A stretch of 50,246 nt of DNA from an uncultured Oscillospiraceae bacterium (GCA_947626315.1 CANQRQ010000020.1:1-50246), one strand, 5' to 3'. Numbered from the stretch's first letter, positions 9,205 through 17,534 are shown. The notes: a model not told the origin generated them from the sequence alone. Translations and numbers: made by a program.

Positions 9205-10824
9205 TTGTATAAGGTCATAGATCTGTTTGCTGGGGCTGGAGGTTTAAGTCTTGGCTTTGCACAAACTCAACAATTTGAAATAAAGGCCGCTTTTGAGAAC
9301 AGCCCTTATATGCAGGAAACATACCGCAAGAATCATCTTAATGTAGATGTTATGGGAGATGTTTGCGCTGCTGATTATGCGGAAATTAAGAAAAAATATG
9401 GGGAGATTGATGTCGTTATTGGAGGTCCCCCATGCCAAGGATTTTCTAATGCTAATAGGCAGAAGAATCACGCCGTCAGCCAAAATAATATGCTCGTAAA
9501 GCAATATCTTCGAGCTATTCTTGAATTAAAGCCAAAAGCATTCGTCATGGAAAATGTGGGAATGCTTAAATCCGACGTCCATCGGTTTTACATGGAAAAC
9601 ACAGATATTGAAATCGTAAAACAATATAAAATTCCTGTTAAAATTACTTCCCTTCCTCTGCTTGATGAAAAATACACTTTTGAGGGTGTTATTGAAATTC
9701 TTAAAAGCCCAGAGAAAGCAGCAGAATTTCTTTGGGATGAAAAAGACTACATAGAATTGAATGTCATATATAAGGCAGCAAAAAACGAGAAGAAATTAAA
9801 AACTGCCCTTGAAAAGCATGAAAAGAAGTTGAAGAAAATCATAAACAAGCATCTTTCTGATCATAGCACGGAATATATACCGATGGAATCCCAGAAAGCG
9901 TTGATGGCCCTGTCCAACTTCTATGAAGGGAAAATATCAGCGAGTGAAATCAAGGACAATATTGAACCAGCAATAATGTATCAACGGATGCTCAGCAAAA
10001 TTCAAGAGATATATAATAATCATATTATCGTTAAATCGTTTTCAAAAGAAAAAGGGGTTCAAGCTTGTATTGAATCTTTTGCAGTGTTTGACTATCTTAA
10101 AGGGATATTGGAAAAAACTGATGATGGATACGTTATTGACAGCGATATCCTCTGTGCTGCTGACTATGGAGCTCCACAAAAAAGAATGCGATTTGTTGTT
10201 ATCGGTATAAAGCGCAGTATTTCTGCTAAAATAGCTCTTCCAAAAGGGCAATTTGATAAAGACGAATTTAGAACTGTGAGAGACGCCATAGAGGATCTTG
10301 AGGATATTAATCCCTTTTTCGATATAGATGAAGATGCGGAAGGAATTGCTCTGCCATTAAAAGAAGGGATTGGAGAATTGGCTGAATCTTTGCGGGATTC
10401 AGAGACTCTTAGGAACCATGTAGTAACAAAAACGACAGAAACTGCAATGGAACGATTCAAGGCACTCAAGCAGGGAGAGAATTTCCATTCGCTCAAGGAA
10501 AACATGAAGTCAAATACGTATACTGATGCCTCCCGGACGCAGAACACAATATATCTCCGCTTAAATTATGATGAACCAAGTGGTACAGTTGTAAACGTTA
10601 GGAAATCTATGTGGATACATCCGACCTTAAACAGGGCGATCAGTGTAAGAGAAGCTGCACGGCTGCAAACTTTCCCTGACAGCTTTGTTTTCTGCGGTAC
10701 AAAAGATAAGCAGTATCAACAAGTCGGAAATGCGGTGCCCCCCATTATGGCGAAGGCTATTGCAGAGAAATTGGCAAAGGTACTCAACGATAATTTACCA
10801 AAGGACGCAGACGATGGCAGATAA
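9205..10824 (+). CDS. DNA cytosine-5 methyltransferase with long insertion
   Basis: A 539-residue C5-methyltransferase. It shows motif I (DLFAGAGGLSLGF, residues 6-18), motif IV (GGPPCQGFS with catalytic Cys77), motif VI (MENVGML, from 115), motif VIII (QKRMRFVVIG, about 323) and motif X (QQVGNAVPP, about 504). The start is TTG, 27 bp after the AIPR stop, preceded by a purine-rich GGAAAGAG. The distance between motifs VI and VIII is about 200 residues, where compact enzymes have 40-50; the extra part is Lys/Glu-rich and helical. The protein would protect host DNA from the associated nuclease. The target sequence cannot be read from the gene. Confidence 0.95.
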   Translation: MYKVIDLFAGAGGLSLGFAQTQQFEIKAAFENSPYMQETYRKNHLNVDVMGDVCAADYAEIKKKYGEIDVVIGGPPCQGFSNANRQKNHAVSQNNMLVKQYLRAILELKPKAFVMENVGMLKSDVHRFYMENTDIEIVKQYKIPVKITSLPLLDEKYTFEGVIEILKSPEKAAEFLWDEKDYIELNVIYKAAKNEKKLKTALEKHEKKLKKIINKHLSDHSTEYIPMESQKALMALSNFYEGKISASEIKDNIEPAIMYQRMLSKIQEIYNNHIIVKSFSKEKGVQACIESFAVFDYLKGILEKTDDGYVIDSDILCAADYGAPQKRMRFVVIGIKRSISAKIALPKGQFDKDEFRTVRDAIEDLEDINPFFDIDEDAEGIALPLKEGIGELAESLRDSETLRNHVVTKTTETAMERFKALKQGENFHSLKENMKSNTYTDASRTQNTIYLRLNYDEPSGTVVNVRKSMWIHPTLNRAISVREAARLQTFPDSFVFCGTKDKQYQQVGNAVPPIMAKAIAEKLAKVLNDNLPKDADDGR

Positions 10825-11233
10825 TCTCACAAAAGAAGTACGCAGCATGAATATGTCGCATATTCGAAGCAAGAATTCTAAGCCTGAAGAAATTGTTCGT
10901 AAATATCTATTTGCAAATGGTTTTCGATATCGAAAAAATGTAAAAACCATGCCTGGGTGCCCTGATATTGTGCTGCCGAAATACCATACCGTAATTTTTG
11001 TTAACGGGTGTTTTTGGCATAAGCATGATTGTCCAAGATTTGTTTGGCCTGCATCTAATCCAGACTATTGGTATCAAAAGATCCAGCGTAATGTAGAAAG
11101 AGATAAGCAGAATATTAACTTGCTTCAGCAAATGGGATGGAAAGTTCTGATAGTTTGGGAATGCGAGTTAAAAGCAAAAATCAGAGATATGACTTTGAAA
11201 AGAGTTGTTGCTGAATTGGAGGGTATGCAGTGA
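10814..11233 (+). CDS. vsr: Very short patch repair endonuclease
   Basis: A 139-residue Vsr nuclease with D51 (CPDIVLP), the FVNGCFWHKHDCP segment containing H69 and H71, and the WYQKIQRN region. The real start is the ATG overlapping the last 11 bases of the methyltransferase gene. Vsr nicks DNA at T:G mismatches produced by deamination of 5-methylcytosine, so it is the usual companion of a cytosine methylase. It closes the operon. The overlap implies that repair is produced in step with methylation. Confidence 0.95.
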   Translation: MADNLTKEVRSMNMSHIRSKNSKPEEIVRKYLFANGFRYRKNVKTMPGCPDIVLPKYHTVIFVNGCFWHKHDCPRFVWPASNPDYWYQKIQRNVERDKQNINLLQQMGWKVLIVWECELKAKIRDMTLKRVVAELEGMQ

Positions 11234-11347
11234 ATGCAGCTGATAGATATGTACCAATAAATTTTGTTTGTGACACCACCGGCGACACAAATAAGGCTGC
11301 GGCTCTCGCTCTGCCTCAGAAGAGTAGTTAACTCTTATTTCTGCTTC

Positions 11348-11480
11348 CCAAAATGACCTCGCTTAAACAAAAAGAAGCAGGCGAGCAACGGGCTAATGCT
11401 GCCGTTCATTCAAAGGTATTTTTGAGCATTAAGAATCCGTCAAAATCAACGATTTTGACGGATTCTTTGGTCGGAGTGTA
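11348..11480 (-). repeat. Partial copy of the tRNA-Pro 3' end and its downstream region
   Basis: Roughly 130 bp that align with 17600-17729. It contains the boundary motif with GCTTAAACAAAAA, the segment CGGGCTAATGCTGC, a palindromic terminator at 11431-11467 and then TGGTCGGAGTG, which corresponds to the last 11 bases of a tRNA-Pro read in reverse (TGGTCCGAGTG at 17719). No tRNA body follows. This is what the far end of an element inserted at a tRNA 3' end would leave. Codons from the ATG at 11352 give a 44-residue frame that is probably meaningless. Confidence 0.7.
11431..11467. terminator. Perfect palindromic terminator (copy of tRNA-Pro terminator)
   Basis: Arms AAGAATCCGTCAAAATC and GATTTTGACGGATTCTT around AAC form a 17-bp perfect stem. 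It would end transcription of the defence operon on the plus strand. It is a relative of the terminator at 17683-17718. Confidence 0.75.
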
Positions 11481-11565
11481 ATTATAGAATTTGGAAGAAA
11501 CCCAGCAATATCAATGGCCTTCAAGCTGTCCGCAAGAGGTTTTATCCACAGAATAATATGTATCA

Positions 11566-12345
11566 TCATTGCGCAGCATTATATTCTTTTATCAAGATTT
11601 GCAGCTTTTGTAATTGATCTTTCAAGCCAATAATATGACATTGCTCACCTTTGTTTATTTGTTCTTTAATGGTTTTAGAATATAGTGGTAATATTTCTGA
11701 GTAACTCTCAATCTCTGCGTATGCAAGGTACCCGTTCGATGAATAATATTTTGCATTGATTTCAGCGGGCAGAAGCAGAATTGCGTGATATGGTGAAAGA
11801 ACCAGAAAAATATTTCGACCAGTACTAAGGAAATGTTCCGGGGGAAGAATAAAAGAAAAATCGTTGTGTTGATTTATAACACAAATATTAACATCATAGT
11901 TGGCAAATGCACGTTCAAAGAGTTCTATACTTTTGTCTATCAGATTATAATCTGACTGATGAAGTGGAGAGTATAATTGCCAAGGAATAATACCCCCAAA
12001 AACACTTTCGGCTTGAACTTTTTTTATATAATCAGGATTTCGCAAAATTTGGACAACTATGCATCTGATAGTATCTTGCTTAACGGTTTTCGGTAACTGA
12101 ATTACATTTTCTCCATATGTAAAACTACTTAAGATTGTCCGCAAACGACCCATAGGAGTCTCTATTTGGCTTGATAAATACTTCTCTTTATCAGGCGGAT
12201 AATAATTTTTGCAAGTGTTATATGTTTTCGCGTGAGCTGTATATATTTTATTGCCTGCCAAATCCAAATAATTAAATGTACCACTTTTAGGGTTTGAAAA
12301 CTGTAACAATGTTGATTTTGGAATTATAATATGATCGTTTGACAT
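11566..12345 (-). CDS. DUF4238-like protein
   Basis: A 259-residue protein whose N-terminal NDHIIIPKSTLLQFSNP resembles the opening of DUF4238 proteins (H-x-P-x-x-x-L-x-x-F). The start chosen has GGGAGTG upstream on the minus strand; a longer frame of 12 more codons has none. The gene is AT-rich compared with all its neighbours, suggesting separate acquisition. It faces the Vsr gene tail to tail across the tRNA-remnant repeat. DUF4238 proteins are common in accessory and phage-defence regions, but the function is unknown. The assignment is by pattern only. Confidence 0.6.
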   Translation of the reverse strand: MSNDHIIIPKSTLLQFSNPKSGTFNYLDLAGNKIYTAHAKTYNTCKNYYPPDKEKYLSSQIETPMGRLRTILSSFTYGENVIQLPKTVKQDTIRCIVVQILRNPDYIKKVQAESVFGGIIPWQLYSPLHQSDYNLIDKSIELFERAFANYDVNICVINQHNDFSFILPPEHFLSTGRNIFLVLSPYHAILLLPAEINAKYYSSNGYLAYAEIESYSEILPLYSKTIKEQINKGEQCHIIGLKDQLQKLQILIKEYNAAQ

Positions 12346-12480
12346 TTTATCACTCCCAACGATATGCGGATATGAAATCAAAGAAAGTTTATCATATTAT
12401 GATGAGTTTTGCCACCCAAAAGAGACTGCGGCGGCGTTTTCATATATCAAACTCAAAGAAGGCTGTACGATCCCCTCTGT

Positions 12481-12505
12481 CGGGCCGAGATGCCCGTTTT
12501 TTATT
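12481..12505 (+). terminator. Small rho-independent terminator
   Basis: CGGGC, a six-base loop, GCCCG, then TTTTTTATTT. No intact plus-strand gene ends here, so it may belong to a lost gene. The DNA between it and the truncated nucleotidyltransferase contains an open fragment (AKEKLNAGQGEQITMDE) that looks like the tail of a small protein I cannot name. Confidence 0.55.
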
Positions 12506-12644
12506 TCCAGAGGAAATTGACAATTTGTAGAAAATGAGCTGCAAACTTTGGGCAAGGCAACAAAGATGAAAGACACCTGAAAGTGGCAAAAGAAAAACTG
12601 AACGCCGGCCAGGGTGAGCAGATCACGATGGATGAAACCGTTAC

Positions 12645-12899
12645 CTACGCTGATCCCGGTTCGACCTGGGATGCGTCCAAGAGATCGACGCTTACGTGCA
12701 GAGCGGAGCAGACATCTTCCAGCAGGCCAAAGAAAGCCAGGCCGTGCAGTCCGCTGTCTACAAAAACATCTACATCGCTTTTGGCGACAGCTATCCCCCT
12801 GGCATAAGAACCGAACAGGATCGCTTTGCGAATCCCGTGAGCGTAAAATACAGGAGCTAAAGCATCTCGAATCTCGTTAACGGTATAAATCGTGCCCAT
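12645..12899 (-). pseudogene. 3'-truncated second copy of the MntA-like nucleotidyltransferase
   Basis: An 84-codon frame nearly identical to 1299-1598 over its first ~82 codons, including GSYARG and the DVD pair. It then breaks at about 12658, losing the last ~16 residues of the other copy and ending after a Ser-Ala junction. Homology continues upstream of the start (12900-12975 against 1599-1675), so a whole gene segment was duplicated. A ribosome site (GGAGAAA) is present, so a shortened protein may still be made. There is no HEPN partner. Confidence 0.75.
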
Positions 12900-13025
12900 G
12901 CCAGTTTCTCCTTAGAAAAAATCTCTTTGTATTTTATCAGGTAAAGCAGTTCCTTCAATCGTTCATGGACCTCTATTGTTTCTCGACTTTCTTTTCTTCC
13001 ACTTAACAGGTGGTCTCTTATGTGT

Positions 13026-13138
13026 CATAGTTTCGGCAGATTTTGGTTCCCGGCAAAAATCTGCCGAAATTCGGCTGACTATGGGAGAGTGTTCGGATAT
13101 GGAGATCATTTTGCCGAGGTCGGCAAAATGATCTCCAT
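13026..13138. repeat. Two strong adjacent hairpins
   Basis: The first hairpin has arms TTTCGGCAGATTTT (13031-13044) and AAAAATCTGCCGAAA (13055-13069), with outer CATAG/CTATG. The second, at 13099-13138, has perfect 19-bp arms around GG. They are unrelated in sequence to the terminators nearby and lack T-runs. They occupy most of the otherwise gene-free 12900-13327 interval. Confidence 0.7.
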
Positions 13139-13176
13139 GTCAAAAAGGACCAGTAGAGAAACCAGGTCTGCTTACT

Positions 13177-13278
13177 AAAATGACCCCGCTTAAACAAAAA
13201 AAGATGAGACGCAGCGAGCTAAAAGAACAGCTAAAGCAGCTGAAAAAAGACCGTAAAAAACTCATGCTTGACAAATGA
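13177..13278 (+). repeat. Boundary repeat copy 3 with a possible 32-residue ORF
   Basis: It contains ATGACCCCGCTTAAACAAAA. The ATG at 13180 opens a 32-codon frame starting MTPLKQKK, very rich in Lys, Glu, Gln and Leu (a short amphipathic helix). There is no strong ribosome site. The other three copies share only the first six or so codons, so either the repeat is non-coding or this copy fused to something else. Confidence 0.45.
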
Positions 13279-13327
13279 TGATCCGGTATTTCAAAAGCCG
13301 CTTGTAGCAGTGCAGGCGGCTTCTTTA

Positions 13328-15598
13328 TCACTTGCGGCTAAGCCTGTTATAGTACTGTTCGAGCTTTGTATTGCAGATTTCTTCAATTTGTGCCTTTTCT
13401 TCTGCACTCAATGCCTTCCACACTGATTCGTCAACCTGCACGATGCCCAGCGTTTTCGTATGGCGCATCATATTCATATCCTCGAAGCGTTTAAAGGGAT
13501 TGGAGAGGATATTCCGCTCCGCTTCCTTGTCGGTGTAACCGCCCTTGGCGAAGATGCTGTTTGCTTTCTCCACCTTCAGGCCTGCAGCGCGGCGGGCTTC
13601 ATAGAAGCTGCAGAAATAGGAGACAATATCGCTGATCTTTACGCGCCCGGCAGCGTCTGCATAGGTCAGGATTGCTTTCAGCAACACTGGCTTATAGGAA
13701 TAGCTCATATCCATTTGCTCGACCATTTCCATGAAAAGCTGCTTGCGGTTGCTGTCGTCGATGAGTTTCCAGCCATACTGTTCCGCATATGCCTGGAGCG
13801 TTTCCTCCTTGAAATACTTGAAGGTGCGATGCTCACTCATGGGCACGACCAGGTCCGGCACCAGCTTTCCCTCTCGCACGTAGCGCTCGATAGTCTCGGC
13901 CTGCACATCCACCCGGCGCACGAACTCCATCTGCGAGATCATCCCGGCGGCCTCTTCCTGCCAGTTGAAGATATCCACCAGCTCGTAATCGGTGGCGTCC
14001 ACAGGATAGTCAATGATTGCATCCGGCTTTTCGCCTTTGCGGTACAGATCGTCCTCGGCTTCATGCTGCCCCTTCTTGCCGACTACCGTGCCGCCCGCGT
14101 GATACGCGTTCAGCTTGAACAGACGGTGCATGGAATAGGGCATATTATATTGGCTGGCATTGTCCACGAAATCGAAGACCATCAGATGATCCTTGCCCTC
14201 CGCCGTGCGCATCCCGCGTCCAAGCTGCTGCGTATACAGTACCTTTGACATGGTGGGGCGCGCCATAAACAGGACTTCCGTCTGCGGGCAGTCCCAGCCC
14301 TCATTCAGCAGATCACAGGCGCAAAGCACCTTGATTTCGCCGCTGGCAAACTTGGCAAGCTGTTCATTCCGCTCGGAGGTTTTCATGCTGCCGGATACGG
14401 CGATCGCGGCAACGCCGGCTGCCCGAAATAGCTCCGCAATCTGCTCGGCGTGCTTCACGGAAGCACAGAATACGACAGTTCTCTTGTTCTTCACATAATC
14501 CAGCCAGGTATCCACGATCAGCTGATTGCGCTCGGTCACGCAAATCTTCACGTCCAAATCGCGGATATTGTACTGGACACTGTTGAAGCGCACCTTGGTC
14601 ATGTCGATGTTTGTATGGATGCGGATGCAGCGGACCGGCACAAGCGCCCCAATCTCCACAGCGGTCTGGATATCCAGCTTGTGTGCGGTGTTCTTGAAAA
14701 TCTCCAGGATATTTACATCGTCCGCCCGCTCCGGCGTGGCGGTCAGCCCCAGGGTAAACTGCGGCTTGAAATAGGCCAGCACCTTCTGATATGTATCCGC
14801 AGATGCGTGGTGTGCCTCGTCAATGATTAAATAGTCGAAAGCGTCCTCCCGGAACTGATCCAGATTCAGCGCCACGCTCTGGATGCTGCCGCACACCACA
14901 TGGGCGTCCGGCTCCTTGAGATTGTCTGCAAACTTGCCGACAGTTACTTCCGGCCACAGGTCATGAAAGGTGTTGTAGGCCTGGTTGACCAGTTCCATCG
15001 TGTGCGCCACAAACAGTACCCGGCCGCCACAACGCTTTGCATCCATGACTGCGGTCACGGTTTTGCCTGTACCGGTGGCATGGTAGAGCAGCGCAATGGT
15101 CTCCCGGTTTTTCCGCATAGTCTCCAGGGAATCCAGCGCTTCCTGCTGATATTCCCGCAGTTCCAGCTGATCGGCTTTCAGCGCCCGCCCCTGCTGGGCA
15201 GGCAGATAGTCCTCGATCTCCTTGAAGCGCGGATCGCTGCCGAGGAACACGCGCAACTCGTCCTTCACGGTTTCCGGCTGTTTCTGCATCTGCCGGACCG
15301 CCCAGCGGTACACATCCCATCCCAGGTGAATCATACTGTTTTGTTTCAGCAGATCATCATAGAACTTGTCCTGCGACACAAGCCGCGGATTATGGGATGC
15401 CTCATCGTCAATCTCAATGGCCACACGGGCCGCACCGTTTTCCAGGACGAAATCAGCAAAGCGGGCATTCTGATAAATATCGTAAAACGGGTACTGCGAA
15501 TACAGATACCCGGCTTTTTCTGCCCCGAAGGTATCCGCAAAAAGGTCTATGAACAGATCCTCAGCTGCGCTGCCGGAAACTGATCTGTATTCAGGCAT
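13328..15598 (-). CDS. SF2 DEAH helicase with N-terminal PD-(D/E)XK-like domain
   Basis: A 756-residue protein. Residues 35-100 contain a Vsr/DUF559-like nuclease pattern: D49, then IEIDDEASHN with E62 and D64, then GWDVYRW. The helicase core follows: Walker A HATGTGKT (173-180), DEAH (260-263), GLTATPE (284-290) and motif VI QQLGRGMRT (457-465). This layout is that of type III/type I-like restriction helicases and related defence helicases. It is the last gene of a three-gene operon (12 bp after the pyrophosphohydrolase). No methylase accompanies it, so it is not a standard restriction enzyme. Confidence 0.85.
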   Translation of the reverse strand: MPEYRSVSGSAAEDLFIDLFADTFGAEKAGYLYSQYPFYDIYQNARFADFVLENGAARVAIEIDDEASHNPRLVSQDKFYDDLLKQNSMIHLGWDVYRWAVRQMQKQPETVKDELRVFLGSDPRFKEIEDYLPAQQGRALKADQLELREYQQEALDSLETMRKNRETIALLYHATGTGKTVTAVMDAKRCGGRVLFVAHTMELVNQAYNTFHDLWPEVTVGKFADNLKEPDAHVVCGSIQSVALNLDQFREDAFDYLIIDEAHHASADTYQKVLAYFKPQFTLGLTATPERADDVNILEIFKNTAHKLDIQTAVEIGALVPVRCIRIHTNIDMTKVRFNSVQYNIRDLDVKICVTERNQLIVDTWLDYVKNKRTVVFCASVKHAEQIAELFRAAGVAAIAVSGSMKTSERNEQLAKFASGEIKVLCACDLLNEGWDCPQTEVLFMARPTMSKVLYTQQLGRGMRTAEGKDHLMVFDFVDNASQYNMPYSMHRLFKLNAYHAGGTVVGKKGQHEAEDDLYRKGEKPDAIIDYPVDATDYELVDIFNWQEEAAGMISQMEFVRRVDVQAETIERYVREGKLVPDLVVPMSEHRTFKYFKEETLQAYAEQYGWKLIDDSNRKQLFMEMVEQMDMSYSYKPVLLKAILTYADAAGRVKISDIVSYFCSFYEARRAAGLKVEKANSIFAKGGYTDKEAERNILSNPFKRFEDMNMMRHTKTLGIVQVDESVWKALSAEEKAQIEEICNTKLEQYYNRLSRK

Positions 15599-15609
15599 GG
15601 AATGTCACC

Positions 15610-15930
15610 TCAGTCCTCGTATACTTCTTTCAGGAGAATGCGCTTCTCAAAGCCGCCTCGCTTGGCAGCCTTTTCAGCCCGCACCCGCTCTAAATCCTCC
15701 AGCGTGTAACCCCTTGCGACAGCCGCAGCACGAATAACCTCCAACAAATCGGCAAGTTCTTCGATATTCTTATCCTTATGGTATTCCGCAAGCTCTTCAT
15801 CCAACTTTTCATCGATCATACGGATGTAGTCTTCGGTGGACAATAATTCGGTTGTACAGGACTTGCCGGAGGATTTAATGATTTCCGGGATGAAGTCCCG
15901 AACAAGCTTGTTGTATGCTATGTGTTTCAT
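15610..15930 (-). CDS. MazG-like NTP pyrophosphohydrolase
   Basis: A 106-residue all-alpha protein with the metal-binding pattern EELAEY near residue 45 and EELADLLEVI near residue 60, typical of the phosphoribosyl-ATP pyrophosphohydrolase/MazG-like superfamily. It opens with HIAYNKLVRD, a common start for these stand-alone proteins. It would hydrolyse a nucleoside triphosphate to the monophosphate. It sits between an ATPase and a helicase with gaps of 18 and 11 bp, so it is co-transcribed. In a defence operon nucleotide depletion is possible, but housecleaning is as likely. Confidence 0.8.
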   Translation of the reverse strand: MKHIAYNKLVRDFIPEIIKSSGKSCTTELLSTEDYIRMIDEKLDEELAEYHKDKNIEELADLLEVIRAAAVARGYTLEDLERVRAEKAAKRGGFEKRILLKEVYED

Positions 15931-15948
15931 TGCTCACACCCTGTTGTA

Positions 15949-17289
15949 TCAAAGAAACATCGCCATGTAAAGCGGCAGATGCCAGACGCCGTCCTTCTGC
16001 ATCACATCTTTGGGGTAGAGAATATAGGATGCGCCGATCTTATTAGAAAACTTCTTTCTGAATTTGTCGAGCGAAGAGTGGGAACGGTAGTCGGCTGACT
16101 TCACTTCAATCGGGGCGATTTTCCTGTTCTCCGTGATCAAAAAATCGATCTCCATGTGATTTTCTCGGTTTTCGCTGTCGCTTCGAGAGTAGAAGTAGAG
16201 TTTATGTCCGTTACGACGGAGCATCTGCGCAACGATATTTTCCATGATCATGCCTTCATTGACGTCCAACTTGTCAAACAGGATGGCTTTATAGAGCTCG
16301 TTGTCTGTAAAAGCCCGGTCCATGAAAGTGTGCGTGACCAGCAGTCCGGTATCGGCCATATAGCATTTCTGCGTGGCGTGATCGGCACTGAGCGCAAGAC
16401 CGACGTTGGGATCGGTGGCGTTGAAGCAAGCATTGACGACCATCGCCTCATTCAGCCAGATGAAAGAATCCTCATACGCGCGGAAGCGGGCGGTCTTGCT
16501 CAGAGAGGACAGCTTATACTTTTTTTCCTTTTTGGAGAGCTGGGCGGGGATGCCGTCAAAGACAGCATAAACCTTTTCCTCATACCCGGCGGCAAACTTG
16601 GAGACGTCATCCCGATACAGCCGCAGGATACGGCGCTTGGCTTCGTCCGACGCCGCAAAGTTCTTGCCGTCAATATAGGCCAGAACAGACTGCGGCATAC
16701 CGCCGACCAGCACATACTGACGAAAATCGTTCATCACCTTTCGGTGCAGGGCCTGGCCCAACGGTTTCCTTGCCTCAAAGCACTTTCTGATCAGTGGAAC
16801 GGTCGCCTCGTCCCCCATCGCCCAGAGGAATTCCTCAAAATCCATCGGGAACAGCTCAATGTGCTCCTCCTCCGAGGGAATGATGATGTTCTCGGTGTTT
16901 TTCTTCAGGCGGATCAGCGACCCGGTTTCCAGATAGTCATAGCGCCCGTCCGCAACGAGATATTTGATCAGCTGCCGCGCTCGCGGGAACTGCTGCACCT
17001 CGTCAAACACGATGAGAGATTCTCTTTTGTGAAGAACCGTAGAATAGAAAGCGCTGAGCTTGGCAAAGAAAAGATCCAGATCGGAGCTTTCGTTGATAAA
17101 GAGATCGAGAATATCCTGCGGCGCGTTGCCAAAGTCAATGATGATATGGCTCTTATACTCCTGCTTTGCGAACAATTCCGCGATAAAGCTTTTGCCGACA
17201 CGACGTGCGCCGTCGATCAGAAGCGCCGTCTGCCCGCCGCTTTTTTGCTTCCACGAAAGAAGCTCGTCATAGATCTTGCGTTTCAGCAT
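15949..17289 (-). CDS. AAA ATPase with DUF4143 domain
   Basis: A 446-residue protein. Walker A is DGARRVGKS (26-34) and Walker B is LIVFDEVQQF (93-102). A C-terminal DUF4143 region ends with EIDFLITENRKIAPIEVKSA, which has the D...ExK arrangement of a PD-(D/E)XK fold. Such AAA_14/DUF4143 proteins are abundant in Clostridia and Bacteroidetes, and their function is not established. It is the first gene of the operon. Its promoter has three direct repeats (see 17338-17417). Confidence 0.87.
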   Translation of the reverse strand: MLKRKIYDELLSWKQKSGGQTALLIDGARRVGKSFIAELFAKQEYKSHIIIDFGNAPQDILDLFINESSDLDLFFAKLSAFYSTVLHKRESLIVFDEVQQFPRARQLIKYLVADGRYDYLETGSLIRLKKNTENIIIPSEEEHIELFPMDFEEFLWAMGDEATVPLIRKCFEARKPLGQALHRKVMNDFRQYVLVGGMPQSVLAYIDGKNFAASDEAKRRILRLYRDDVSKFAAGYEEKVYAVFDGIPAQLSKKEKKYKLSSLSKTARFRAYEDSFIWLNEAMVVNACFNATDPNVGLALSADHATQKCYMADTGLLVTHTFMDRAFTDNELYKAILFDKLDVNEGMIMENIVAQMLRRNGHKLYFYSRSDSENRENHMEIDFLITENRKIAPIEVKSADYRSHSSLDKFRKKFSNKIGASYILYPKDVMQKDGVWHLPLYMAMFL

Positions 17290-17321
17290 CCTGCTATCCT
17301 CCGAATCGATTTGTTAAACCT

Positions 17322-17417
17322 ATTGTACCTCACAAATCACGAAAAAGCAAGTTCAAACAGATAGTTATTGCACGAAAAAGCAAGTTGGCAAGCGCCGAAT
17401 CTGCACGAAAAAGCAAG
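17322..17417 (-). promoter_or_regulatory. Promoter with three direct repeats upstream of the DUF4143 ATPase
   Basis: On the minus strand, TTGCTT (17350-17345), a 17-bp spacer and TACAAT (17327-17322) form a good sigma-A promoter. The -35 lies inside the first of three direct copies of CACGAAAAAGCAAG (starting at 17338, 17371 and 17403, a period of 33 and 32 bp). The regular spacing of about three helical turns suggests a cooperative regulator site or stacked -35-like elements. Confidence 0.55.
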
Positions 17418-17534
17418 ATTATGCTCCCAAGCGAGGCCGTCCCTGAAATGTTGGAACGACCTCGCGGCTGATATTTCGCCATCTGACAGCGTAAAAACTG
17501 CGGGACAAAAGACAAAGAAATTGAGTTAACTTAG

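Noticed and set aside
1981-11233. BREX, DISARM or Dnd system
   Set aside because: None of PglZ, BrxL, DrmA/B or DndA-E is present; the gene set fits the MORC/Z1/AIPR class instead.
13328-15598. Type III restriction enzyme Res subunit
   Set aside because: No Mod methylase gene is adjacent, and the nuclease-like motif is N-terminal, not C-terminal as in Res proteins.
17338-17417. CRISPR-like array of three short repeats
   Set aside because: Repeats are only ~14 bp, with three copies, no cas genes and an overlap with a promoter; better read as operator-type repeats.
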